The translations under genes and the position numbers were made by a program. Under the pieces are notes generated by a model. The model was not told the DNA's origin. It made no database searches and saw only the letters and a list, made by a program, of their open reading frames with translations. Below are positions 51,001-59,111 of a DNA stretch of 64,000 nucleotides, in pieces (position 1 is the first letter of the stretch; each line of letters opens with the position of its first letter). The DNA comes from Desmodesmus armatus (lineage: Eukaryota > Chlorophyta > Chlorophyceae > Sphaeropleales > Scenedesmaceae). Location: positions 124,001-188,000 of the forward strand of contig VIIQ02000848.1 in assembly GCA_007449985.2 (NCBI GenBank), read 5' to 3'.

Positions 51001-51568
51001 TCTTTATCTGTGTGGCCGTGATGTTGCACTCGTGCACCCCCCCCCCCCCCACCCGCCCACCCACCCACCCCATGCCTGCCCCAGCCACAGGTGGAGACAA
51101 CCTCACTTCTTGCGGTTTTTTTGCAAGGGGGGTGGGGGTGCCGGGAGCCAACAATAGCCAGCGGTACCCATCCTCAACATTGCGCACACACACTGAGTCA
51201 ATCGCTGACGTGTTCTCTCTCAGTGCGCACACTTGCTGCTCATCAATGCGTCACTACTCGCCACTGTTTCAGTCACTGTCTCACTCAGTGACTCATGTGC
51301 TCTCTCATTTGATTTGACTTGCTCACTCTCCCTATCCACAGGTCATGACAACCTCATCTCTCTCGGCTCCTCGTCAGGTGGTGCAGCAGCCAGCAGCGGC
51401 ATGGAAAGCAAGCTGTCAGAAACCGGCAGCGCAGCAGCAGCAGCGCCGCCCGCCCTGCAGCAACCCCACGTGCCTGGTGAAGAGCAGCTGGTGTCAGAGA
51501 TGGATCAGCTGCTGCTGGCCGCTCAGCCGTCACGGGGCAATTCTGCTGCTGGTGCTGCAGCGCCGTGA
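42100..51568 (+). CDS. VHS-GAT domain (TOM1-like) trafficking adaptor
   Basis: Ubiquitin-binding adaptor of endosomal sorting, related to TOM1 and plant TOL proteins. Twelve exons: 42100-42144, 42467-42606, 43278-43359, 43843-43947, 44283-44381, 44930-45071, 45764-45924, 46597-46735, 47621-47764, 49613-49854, 50682-50807 and 51342-51568 (TGA), 550 aa with one frame break bridged. VHS domain (about 20-145): [62 protein letters not shown] domain (about 305-410): [49 protein letters not shown]. The acidic and Ala/Gly-rich tail has [22 protein letters not shown] and [10 protein letters not shown], which may bind clathrin or partners. Exon 7 needs one more C in the C-run at 45826-45829. Nearly every intron carries copies of exon edges. 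Confidence 0.9.
43753..43800 (+). repeat. Copy of VHS exon 4 acceptor and start
   Basis: GCTGCACAG|TTGCTTGAGGCGTGTGTAAA, then GAACTGTGTGCCCTTC, repeats the functional acceptor and exon start at 43843. The copied segment stays open in the parent's frame. Confidence 0.92.
44022..44058 (+). repeat. Copy of VHS exon 4 end plus donor
   Basis: GATCATGAAGGCAGGGGAGCCCATGCGTGAC|GTGAGT repeats the end of exon 4 (43916-43953). Confidence 0.9.
44520..44562 (+). repeat. Copy of VHS exon 5 end plus donor
   Basis: GGAGGCCTTTGAAAGCCTG|GTGAGTG repeats the exon 5 end GGAGGCCTATGAGAGCCTG with its donor at 44381. Confidence 0.85.
45210..45620 (+). repeat. Copies of exon 6 end and exon 7 start in VHS intron 6
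   Basis: 45212-45258 repeats exon 6 end plus donor (GGCCTGTCTCTGAGGACAGG, then GCAGCAATTGCAG|GTAGGC). 45553-45625 repeats the exon 7 acceptor and start (TTGCAG|CTGCTGTGGCGG) and stays open, encoding [19 protein letters not shown] beside the functional [19 protein letters not shown]. Confidence 0.93.
46081..46510 (+). repeat. Copies of exon 7 end and exon 8 start in VHS intron 7
   Basis: 46084-46182 repeats about 90 bp of exon 7 end plus donor (CTGCCCTCAGGGGGCCACGT through CACCAGCAG|GTGTGT), open in frame. 46441-46505 repeats the exon 8 acceptor and start (GTGCAG|GGTACCACCCTCCCCACC). Confidence 0.93.
47343..47530 (+). repeat. Two copies of VHS exon 9 acceptor and start
   Basis: CACAG|TCACGAGGAGGTTACGCAGG at 47350 and CGCAG|TCGCAAGGAGGTTGAGCAGG at 47485 precede the functional GTGCAG|TCGTGAGGAGGTTGAGCAGG at 47621, spaced about 136 bp apart. 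Confidence 0.93.
47853..48300 (+). repeat. Two copies of VHS exon 9 end plus donor
   Basis: 47858-47918 (AACAAGACGAGCGTGCATGA through CAATGCTACAG|GTGGG) and the shorter 48266-48295 (GACCTGGCCGACCAGTTGTA, then TAG|GTAGG) repeat the end of exon 9 at 47704-47768. Confidence 0.9.
48655..48798. repeat. ~143-bp near-perfect inverted repeat (hairpin) in VHS intron 9
   Basis: The left arm (GGAGCAAAAGAGGGGCCTTG … AAGGGAAGATCTGCA … CATATCAT) pairs with the right arm (ATGATATG … TGCAGATCTTCCCTT … CAAGGCCCCTCCCTTGCTCC). Arms are about 68 nt with a few mismatches or bulges, and the loop is only about 3 nt. It could be a foldback element, an inverted duplication or a hairpin-RNA precursor. Confidence 0.9.
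48913..49560 (+). repeat. Ladder of five copies of VHS exon 10 acceptor and start
   Basis: Acceptor plus TACAAG[T/G][C/G]…GTGATCC begins at 48915, 49052, 49180, 49301 and 49451, before the functional exon at 49613 (spacing 121-162 bp). All five keep AG before the copied exon. Similarity and copied length rise towards the functional exon: the two nearest extend to GCCGCCCTGTT[G/A]GCCAA. Spacers are CACTCACTC-rich. Confidence 0.95.
49950..50445 (+). repeat. Copies of exon 10 interior and exon 11 start in VHS intron 10
   Basis: 49955-50030 repeats the interior of exon 10 (AGGGCGCTGAGTGACTATGA, then AGACTGCATGAGGGCGGCAT). CTGCAG|GCACCTTGACGCTGCTGGGT at 50105 and CTGCAG|GCACCTCCACGTTGCTGGGT at 50382 repeat the acceptor and start of exon 11, functional at 50682. 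Confidence 0.93.
51087..51115 (+). repeat. Decayed copy of VHS exon 12 acceptor and start
   Basis: CCACAG|GTGGAGACAACCTCACTTCT resembles the functional CCACAG|GTCATGACAACCTCATCTCT at 51342. It is short and diverged. Confidence 0.65.
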
Positions 51569-51599
51569 AGACTGTGAGTTGAGCAGTGCAGCGCGGTTT

Positions 51600-51971
51600 C
51601 AGCACCAGCTGCGGCAGGGGTTGCTGTGCAGCTGGTGTCAGAAATGGATCAGTTGCTGCTGGCAGCACAGCCGTCACGGGGCACATCTGCGGCTGGTGCT
51701 GGGGCCGCCACGCAGTGAATACTGTAAAAAGCAGTCTTCAAAGCAGAGCAGTGTGTCTTCAGCAGCAGGGACTGCTGTGCTGCTGGTGCTGGGGCTGTCG
51801 CGCCGTGAAGACTGTGAAGAGAGCAGAGCAGTGCCTCAGCAGCAGCGGCAGCGGCAGCAGAGGTTGCTGTGCAGCTGGTGTCTGAAATGGACCAGCTGCT
51901 GCTGGCCGCGCAGCCGTCACGGGGTTCGTCTGCGGCTGGTGCCGGGCCTGCAGCGTCATGAAGACTGTCAT
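51600..51971 (+). repeat. Copies of the VHS C-terminal coding end and stop
   Basis: TGCAGCTGGTGTCAGAAATG with CAGCCGTCACGGGG recurs at about 51630-51722 and 51868-51964, with a partial copy at about 51772-51826. Both full copies stay open and end in a stop, encoding [17 protein letters not shown] followed by slightly different tails. Confidence 0.93.
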
Positions 51972-52779
51972 AGTGTGAACAGATACTTGACCGCCCTGTG
52001 CTGTGTGTTTCTGGATTGTGCTGCCTTTGGTTGTGAAGCCCTTACCTCCGTTTAGTGTGTGAATGTTGCATCGCCCAGGCTTGTGTTTTTGCTGGAAGGG
52101 TTTGTTGGCAGAAGTTCAATTTTTGTTCGTTTGTCACACAACGCACAAGTTTGCATCAGAGTTGCGTGCAAGCTTGAGCTTGCCGGCAAACCAGCAGGCG
52201 GGTGTGCAGCTGCAGACAGTGACAAACGAACGGTGACGGTCACAAAAAGCTGCACTCTGAGGGTTAGCACTTCTCGGCCTCACCACAGGAGCATCAATGT
52301 GCAGTACATGTGTCTTTATGTCAGTGTGCGTGATGGATCCACTCTGGAGTGCTGTGCCATGGTCACTACCGCCTACAGGTAGGCCTGCAGCACTCGTGAC
52401 TGAAACTTGCACCTGCAGTCTGCAACTATTCAAGTGAGGCCGGCCAGGGGTAATAATAGCGTAGCTATTATTACCCCTGAGGCCGGCACCCACCAATACT
52501 GTCAGGCTGTACATCCCCACAGGAGATGCGTGCAGCTCATGTGATAGTTGTGTCTCATGTGGAGTTGCACAACTTGAGCTGACAAAATTTTTTACTTGAG
52601 CTGACAATTATCTGAGGCTGATTGTCAATTGAGGCCACTACAGTGACGTCACCGTTCAGACTGTACAGCCAAGTACAGTTCTGCAAGTCTAGATCTGGTC
52701 AACACCAATGTGCCAACCCCAGGTCGAAATCAATGTCTCCGAATGCGCATTATACGCCACCTACACTGCAGAGTGAACA
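51972..52779. other. Spacer between VHS and GNAT-like genes
   Basis: No gene called. A 107-aa frame at 52059-52382 is unrecognised. The main feature is the 35-bp palindrome with flanking repeats at 52437-52487. Confidence 0.4.
52437..52487. mobile_element. 35-bp palindrome with 8-bp flanking direct repeats (minimal hAT-like element)
   Basis: CAGGGGTAATAATAGC (52445-52460) and GCTATTATTACCCCTG (52464-52479) form a perfect 16-bp inverted repeat around a GTA loop. AGGCCGGC flanks both sides exactly (52437-52444 and 52480-52487). An 8-bp target duplication with CAGGG-type ends is the hAT signature. No internal sequence remains, so it can only be a non-autonomous or footprint-like insertion. Confidence 0.6.
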
Positions 52780-55237
52780 ATGGCGGCTAAAGCTCCCCAG
52801 CAGATCACTGATCTGTCCAACATAGACAATGATGTGTCCTACGAGCAGTTCTTAGAAGTGAACGCCTTCGCAAACACAGTAATACCTTGTCTTGAACGTG
52901 ATGTATGCAGAAACACGCTGTGTCTGACACATCTCAACAGCCTCACCACCAGCAGCAGCATCAACACAGACAGCTCTTCAGCACTTGCAGTGCTTACTTG
53001 CACCAAGTGCAGCATCAGCAGCGTTCTCGTAGCAGCGGACAACAAGGGGATGGGCTACAGCACATGCTACGTATCTGCAGGAGCCTGCAGGCACATAGCA
53101 GCACAACTGTCCTGCGTGTTCCAGCAGCAACTTCAGCACTGTGACAAAGTCACGCTGACAGCAGCAGCAGCAGCAAAGATGCTGTGCGAGGCGCAGCTAG
53201 CAGAACACAGGTGGCAGTTGGACCACCAGCTGCAGCTGATGGTGTATTCAAAAAGCAGCAACCTGGCTTCAGACACAGATGCGACAGCCGCTCCCTCAGT
53301 ACAATCAGGTACAGGATCTTCCCTGCAGCCACAGCTTGATGAGGTCCCTGCGCAGCAAGAGCAGCCGCGCCACCTCCACCAACAACACCAACAGCAGCAG
53401 CAACAGGGGTTACACCTACGCCAGTGCTCAGCAGAGGAGGACAGTGCCTTGGTTGTGTCCTGGGCAGCAGCGTTCCTGCAAGAGGTGTTCCACCAGCCTC
53501 AGCGGCCAACAGACGACCAGGTATGTTGTGAACCGTGGGGGCCAGGCAGCACGAGTAGATAGGCAACTTTACAGTTGCCAAAGTAGGGTGTATTGGACAG
53601 CATGGTGTTTTGGGTCATGCATGGACTGGCAAAGTGGCAGATGCGGCCGTCAAACTTGTAGCCTGGTGCACTTCAGCGCATGCCTACGGATTTGTTGGCA
53701 GCAATGCTCACATACATTGCTGTGTTTGCCTCCTGTGCTGCCCACCCACCTGACCCATCTGTCACATAGCTGCCACCACATGTGTGCTGAGTGATTGCAG
53801 GTGCGCCTTGTTGTCCTGCCAAGAGGTTGACTTGAGCAGACCTTGTTTGTTTGATTGCTGTGGCTACACACCGGTACAAGATTTCCTTTCCCAATTGCCG
53901 CCGCTCATGCAGGTGCGCCCCGGTGTCACACCCAGGCTGCAACAAGGCTGGTACTACACCCTGGTCGACCCTGCCACCGGCTGCGATGTTTGCCTGCTGG
54001 CCCACACCCCCAGCAGCACCAGCAGCACCCGCATCACCATGGTGTACACCCCGCCAGAGCACAGGGGCGGGGCCATGCCGCAGCAGCAGGTGCGCCTCCT
54101 AGGAGTGCGTGCGACAACGTCTGTTCACTCAAAGATTTAGCACACACTGTACGACAAAGTTGTTCAAATGCATACAAGTGTTATGGCTTTTTGCAGCGCT
54201 TGCACACCCTTTGCCTTACATGGTTGAGCGGATGCACAGGACCTGCCACAGTGTGCTAGCTGCTGTGCATGTCTTGTGTGCTTGTGCTTGCAGTGTGCGC
54301 CTTTTGAGCCTGTGCCACCACACACGCTGAGGGCGGTCTCATGGATGGGTATCCCCCACAAATGCACTGCAGGCTGAGTGTGTGCTGTGCCGCATGTACA
54401 TCTGCTGCTATGCTGCCGCGTGACGTCTCAGCTGCCGCAGTGCGCAAGCTGCTGGAGTTGCTGCAGGGAGCACTGGGCTATGACAGTTTGAGAAGACAAG
54501 AGCACAATCCTTATCTGACGACCAAGAGCATGAATGTCTGCCTGCTGTGTTTTTTTACTGCAGTGCGCCAGCTGCTGGAGTTGCTGCAGGGTCCACTGGG
54601 CTATGGCAGCATCTGCCTGTTTGCTGACAAGGACAAGCCACACATCGGTGCAATGTACAAGGTAGGCTAACCCGCTCACACACTGCATGGTGCTGCCAAG
54701 TTGCCAGGGCCTTGTGAGATAGTGTGCCCTGGGCAGCAGCATTCTTGCTGAAAGTGTCCCACATGCCTGAACAGCAACCAACACATGAAGGAAGGCTTGC
54801 ACCCACTGGGATGCGGGATACATGGCATGTATATGTACCACCTGCAGTACATATGGAACACCACCTGGCAGTGCGTTCTTGTCTTGCTTGGTGCAACACT
54901 TCAACAGGACTTGAGTGTGGAATGCATGCCACCGGCCCACGCTCTGGGAGGCTGCATATTCATTCCCACAATGTCCTGGTGGCTGTTCTGGCACCAGCAT
55001 GGGTGAAGCTGTCGCTTATGCACAATGAACCTGCTGGCAAGGTGTACATGTTGCATGCCTTTCTCACTGCCTGTGTAGCGTACAGAAATTTCCTCACGGT
55101 ATGGCAAGCTTGAGCACCGTTCCAACGGCTTTGTGCTTTCATTGTGTCTGCAGGCGGCAGGGTTTGATTACTTTGATGAGCTGCACACGTTGAAGCGCCC
55201 TGTCAGCGCTGCTGCACCAGCTGCAGCACTTAACTAA
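52780..55237 (+). CDS. Probable GNAT-like acetyltransferase with unknown N-terminal region
   Basis: Five exons fit: 52780-53520, 53913-54089, 54294-54348, 54564-54661 and 55154-55237 (TAA), 1155 nt, 384 aa, all phases consistent. The start follows an in-frame open MAAKAPQQITDLSNIDNDVS. The C-terminal part resembles a GNAT fold: RITMVYTPPEHRGG (strand 4 and acetyl-CoA loop position), VRQLLELLQGPLGYGSICLF, ADKDKPHIGAMYKAAGF (the usual Asn/Asp then LYxxxGF ending). The pyrophosphate loop is not the canonical Q/RxxGxG/A, so activity is uncertain. Residues 1-247 are Cys-, Ser- and Gln-rich with a poly-Q run and no domain I recognise. The exon at 54294-54348 is short and needed for phase. Intron 4 also holds an open stretch near 55000-55100 that might be an alternative exon. 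Confidence 0.55.
54432..54492 (+). repeat. Copy of GNAT-like exon 4 acceptor and start
   Basis: GCCGCAG|TGCGCAAGCTGCTGGAGTTG … GCACTGGGCTATG repeats the functional ACTGCAG|TGCGCCAGCTGCTGGAGTTG at 54564, about 126 bp upstream. Confidence 0.93.
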
Positions 55238-55333
55238 CCAGCTGCAGCATCCTGGCAGCAGTCCCCGTCACAGCCATCCCAGCTTTTGCAGCAGCAACGG
55301 CAGCAGTGGCACCACACGCATATGGCCAAATCC

Positions 55334-55470
55334 GCACTTGGGTGACCTGAACACAATGTGGCTGTCGCCCCACTGCTGCTGTGACCGCATGCGCTGGGGC
55401 AGCCTGGGCAGTTGTGAGGCGGCATGGTGGCAACGAAATGTGCTGGGCGTCACAGGTGGGTGCAGGGGCC
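55334..55470 (+). pseudogene. Dispersed fragment of the EEP gene (end of exon 4 plus donor)
   Basis: CTTGGGTGACCTGAACACAA … TGCTGTGACCGCATGCGCTG … TGTGAGGCGGCATGGTGGCA … GTCACAG|GTGGGTGCAG matches the end of EEP exon 4 and its donor (around 35770-35915 on the minus strand). It encodes LGDLNTMWLSP and DRMRWGSLGSCEAAWWQRN, with a short in-frame deletion. It lies on the opposite strand, about 19 kb from the parent, with no other EEP exons nearby, so it is a partial duplicate. Confidence 0.9.
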
Positions 55471-57252
55471 TGGCGGGGACTGTGACCAAGTGTTTTCTTG
55501 CTGTAAGAGGAGGGATGGTGAAGGGATCCTGGGGAGGTCACACCTTGGACACAAAGGATTTTCTGCATGTGGATCCTAACAGGGTTGGTGTGCCTGCGTA
55601 CACGGCAAGATGCAGGGCTGATAGGCGTTGTGTTGCTGGAAAGACGACATCTGTATCCCACACGCAGCAACTGTCACAGTTTGGCAAGCTGAAATGCGGT
55701 ATCCCACAACCACACTCAACAACACTTTGTTGGTCTGGCATTGGCAGGCTGTGATCTCGCTGCTGACCTCTCTGCACATGGCTGGATCCTGGAGTGACAT
55801 CCACCTGTGCAGGCGATCACTGATGGTCAGAGTGACTCATGCGACGCGTATGTGGTGATCAGTTATCGATGCTGCTGTAATGACTGTCTCTGTGCTGTCC
55901 CTGTGCAGGGCCATGTCCAGTAAGCAATTATCTGGTGAAGGTAGGGCTCCCACCCACCGCTGGCAATGTGACATGTGCAGCAGCGGCAGTCAGTGGCAAG
56001 GCGGTCTGTTAGACAGTGCCCGGAACCGGGGAGGTAGCGTGATTTCCTGTGGAGACACTGGGAACACACAAGATGGTAACACAATGTAGCTAGCACTGGG
56101 GTCCCCCACCGCCACCCCAGGCAACAAAAGCCTAACAAAGCAACCTCACAGTACAATAGAAGGCGTCCAGTCCAAAGCTGCGAGTCCAGCAGCCCCATCA
56201 AGCCTAACAGGATTACCTGCAAGCAGCACCACCACCGCGCAGCGAGCGTCAGGAACAGCCCACCAGGATGCCAGGAAGGAGCATGTAGGCACAAGGGTCT
56301 GTTGATGAGAGGTGCTAGTGCAGAGGCACCGACAGCTGTGCATATGTGCACGGCATGTAGTCTGTTAAGTTGTTTGTGATGGGTGGGCGGGCAGGCCCTG
56401 GACTGCCAACCATTCAGTTCCAGTGGAATGCTGAGGTTTTCAAAATGGCTGCCACGCCATGCCTGCCCTGATAGGAGTTCGGTGAAGATTCTGTCTTTGC
56501 TGGCTGTTCTGATTTGCTTTGCATAATTGTGTCAACCCAGTTGGCTCTTTGGTGTTGCTCAGTGTGGCTGAGCATCGACTGTGGCTCACAAATTGCGCTC
56601 TGTGGCTTGCCGAAGTCAATCAGAAACAGGGCACTAAATTGACCACCTCCACTGCAACTTTCACTCTCTAGCGGTGTGATGCAACACCTTCATTCATTCA
56701 TTCACCCTGTCACGGCACCGCTCAGCACACAACTATAACATGCCTTGAAGGACCCCAGTCGCGGTACAACTGTTGTGTTACAAGGTCGGAGTCAAAGCTG
56801 TTGCTACAAAAAACGGGGTGTTGGCTTCCACACACATCATGTACACAAAGTACACAGAGGTATTCACACCTCACAATGATACAACAGTATGGTCGCTGTC
56901 ACCACCCCAGGTTAAAACGATAGCGGAGGCTGTGCGGTCTGCCTGCTGAATGCTGCAGGGTACGCCAAACCATGCTCGGATGACACTCACACCCCAACAC
57001 ACACCACTGCCTTGCAATTACAACCTGCAGAAATCACAGTACCGTAAGCCACACACACATTTCCCTACAGCATACAGGACCACCCAGCCAGCACAATGCT
57101 GCAGCCACGGTCATTTGCAACCCACACTCCCTACCCACAACTCCATCCTGCCTCCCTTTCAATCCTGAACCCACTCAATGTTGCCCAAAAAAACATGGCT
57201 TCCTCTTGCTCAATCCTTCTTGTAGACAACGTTGTACTACAACTGCAGTACC
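55471..57252. other. Spacer, no gene recognised
   Basis: I find no coding region I can support on either strand. It lies between the EEP fragment and the stop codon of the minus-strand gene at 57253. Several open frames are under 165 aa and have no family resemblance. Confidence 0.4.
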
Positions 57253-59111
57253 TCACTTCTTCTTGTTGTACACTTGGCAGTACTCAACAGACTCTTCTGC
57301 CACTGTGGCTATGGTGCACAGCCGCAGCCGGCCCTTGGGGTCTATACTGAACTCATCAACGCCAGTGCCACCATGTGGGGCCCCCCAGCTGTACTGCATT
57401 TGTATCGTGCCCTTGGGTGTCACACCCACGCTGCCTTTGGAGCGACCTGCACACAGCACAGCGGCAGCCACACACCAAAACACGGTGCACAGGGTGGCCA
57501 CCACTTTGTGGAGAAGACTGCTAGCAGGAACATATCCGCTCGCACCCTCCCAAACACAACACACAACAGAGTGTTTTGCTTCCATGCTGCAGACTGCTGA
57601 GCTGGAAGGTGACATGGCACTAGCATGGCCCAGCTCCCGGCCAGCAGCAAACCTAAGTTTGCAGGAAGATACGAAAAGACATGGCCTAAGTTTGTAACAG
57701 ATTGTTATGGCACTCGCTGCTTTACACCTCTAGCCAAAATGGCACTTGTAGCCAAAATGGCACCTCTAGCCAAAATGGCAGCTGGTAGAGGTAGGTAGAG
57801 AGCAAATGATAGCCGCAAGCACGTCCACGTAAGCTCCAACACAGCAGATGCTTTCAGCCAACACAGCAGATGCTTTCAGCCACACTCACCCAGTCGCATG
57901 TCACGCCGCCTGTTCTCCCGCACTGCACCAGACCAGGGGTAGTACTCAGAGATCTGCAGGGGTGCGGCAGCATGGGCGAGACCGCAACAGCAGCAGCACA
58001 GTTGCACCTGTGAGGAGCATCTTCCACCCCATCAATGCACATGTCACACTGATTCATTTGCCAGCACCCGCCTTTGCCCGACACCCCTCGCCCTAAACCT
58101 GCACACCTTTCCCTCAGCCCCTCCCTCCATACAGGAAGGCTCCTCCCCCCCCCCCCCCCCTCCATAACCAGAAGGCTCCCAGCCAGCTGCCCCCCCCCCA
58201 GGTTTTAGTCCCTACCTTGAACCATGGTATTGCACTGAAGACTGAGAAGCGCAGTTGGTCCTGCTCTATGCCCAGCTGCACTCCACGTATGAGCCGCACA
58301 GCCTGGCGCATCACACGATTGAGGTGAATGAGCCTGATGGCGGGCTCTAGGCTGTCTGATGCTTTGTTGTCCTGTGTACAAAGAAGCAGGCAGCGAGCAC
58401 ACCAATGGTTGGTGCATGTAAAGCTGGGGCGCAGGGTGTAAGGGTCGTCTTGGAACATAAACCGATAGCAGTGTGCAGGGAGGGTGCAAGGTGGTGAAGG
58501 GGTGAGGGTAATGCAATGATACATACCCCTCTACTACTTGGACACATACAAGTGGATGTGTCAACCAGACTGTGGCACCAAACAGTGGTGCCTGGTCCAG
58601 GTTGACCGCTCTGTAAGTCTCTCCCAGCAGCAGCAGTGCAGCTCACAATCAGCTGTTGAGCAAGGGAGCAACATTGGTCAAACAGCTACAGGGGAAATGC
58701 ACTGCTGCTGCTGCTGGGGCAGAGTTACAGAGCTGTTGTCAGCATGCACACCAGAAACAGCCTTGCTTCACCCAGGGTAATGTTTGTTTGAAGCTGATAC
58801 ACCGTGTTCAATTGTGCAGTGTTGAGCAGATTGAGAGCATGTGTCATCTCCAATCTTTGAATGCTGCACGGCCGAGATTAACAGCTCTGTGAGTCTCCCC
58901 CAGCAGCAGCAGTGCATCTCGCTTGTAACTGTGAGCAAGGGCCCAGGTTCCCATGCTGAACGATTACAGGGGAGATGCACTGCTGCTGCTGGCGCAGAAT
59001 TACATAGCTGTTAGCTGTTGTCATCTCGCATACCCCAGAAAATCTACTTACCTTCACCCATGTGCCGTGGTACGCCTGCAGCGTCTGCTGCATGCTGTCC
59101 TTTGAGGCCAT
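57253..59111 (-). CDS. Small 157-aa protein, lipocalin-like pattern, function unknown
   Basis: Four exons with consistent phases: 59111-59052, 58371-58216, 57953-57890 and 57446-57253 (TGA). The protein begins MASKDSMQQTLQAYHGTWVK and reads on through DNKASDSLEPAIRLIHLNRV, VFSAIPWFKISEYYPWSGA, RRRDMRLGRSKGSVGVTPKG, MQYSWGAPHGGTGVDEFSID and VAEESVEYCQVYNKKK. The early GTWVKD(N) and the alternation of short strands and turns suggest a small beta-barrel of lipocalin or fatty-acid-binding type, but that is a pattern impression and I do not recognise the family with certainty. No signal peptide or membrane segment is visible, so it is probably cytosolic. Intron 1 holds two hairpin elements. Confidence 0.6.
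57724..57885. repeat. Short tandem repeats in intron 3 of the 157-aa gene
   Basis: TAGCCAAAATGGCA occurs three times at about 57731-57780, with a 19-21 bp period. ACACAGCAGATGCTTTCAGC occurs twice at 57839-57882. Neither matches the adjoining exons. Confidence 0.88.
58609..58732. repeat. Inverted-repeat element 1 in intron 1 of the 157-aa gene
   Basis: The left arm CTCTGTAAGTCTCTCCCAGC … AGCAGTGCA pairs with the right arm TGCACTGCTGCTGCTGCTGG … TTACAGAG, about 33 nt each. The interior is about 58 nt. No clear target duplication. Confidence 0.85.
58879..59012. repeat. Inverted-repeat element 2, relative of element 1
   Basis: The left arm AACAGCTCTGTGAGTCTCCC … CAGTGCATCTC pairs with the right arm GAGATGCACTGCTGCTGCTG … TACATAGCTGTT, about 40 nt each. 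The arms resemble element 1 and the interior differs. The two lie about 150 bp apart in the same orientation. Confidence 0.85.

Noticed and set aside
54840..55112. Extra exon of the GNAT-like gene in intron 4
   Set aside because: It stays open in one frame but has no domain, and direct joining of 54661 to 55154 already gives the expected MYKAAGF motif in phase.
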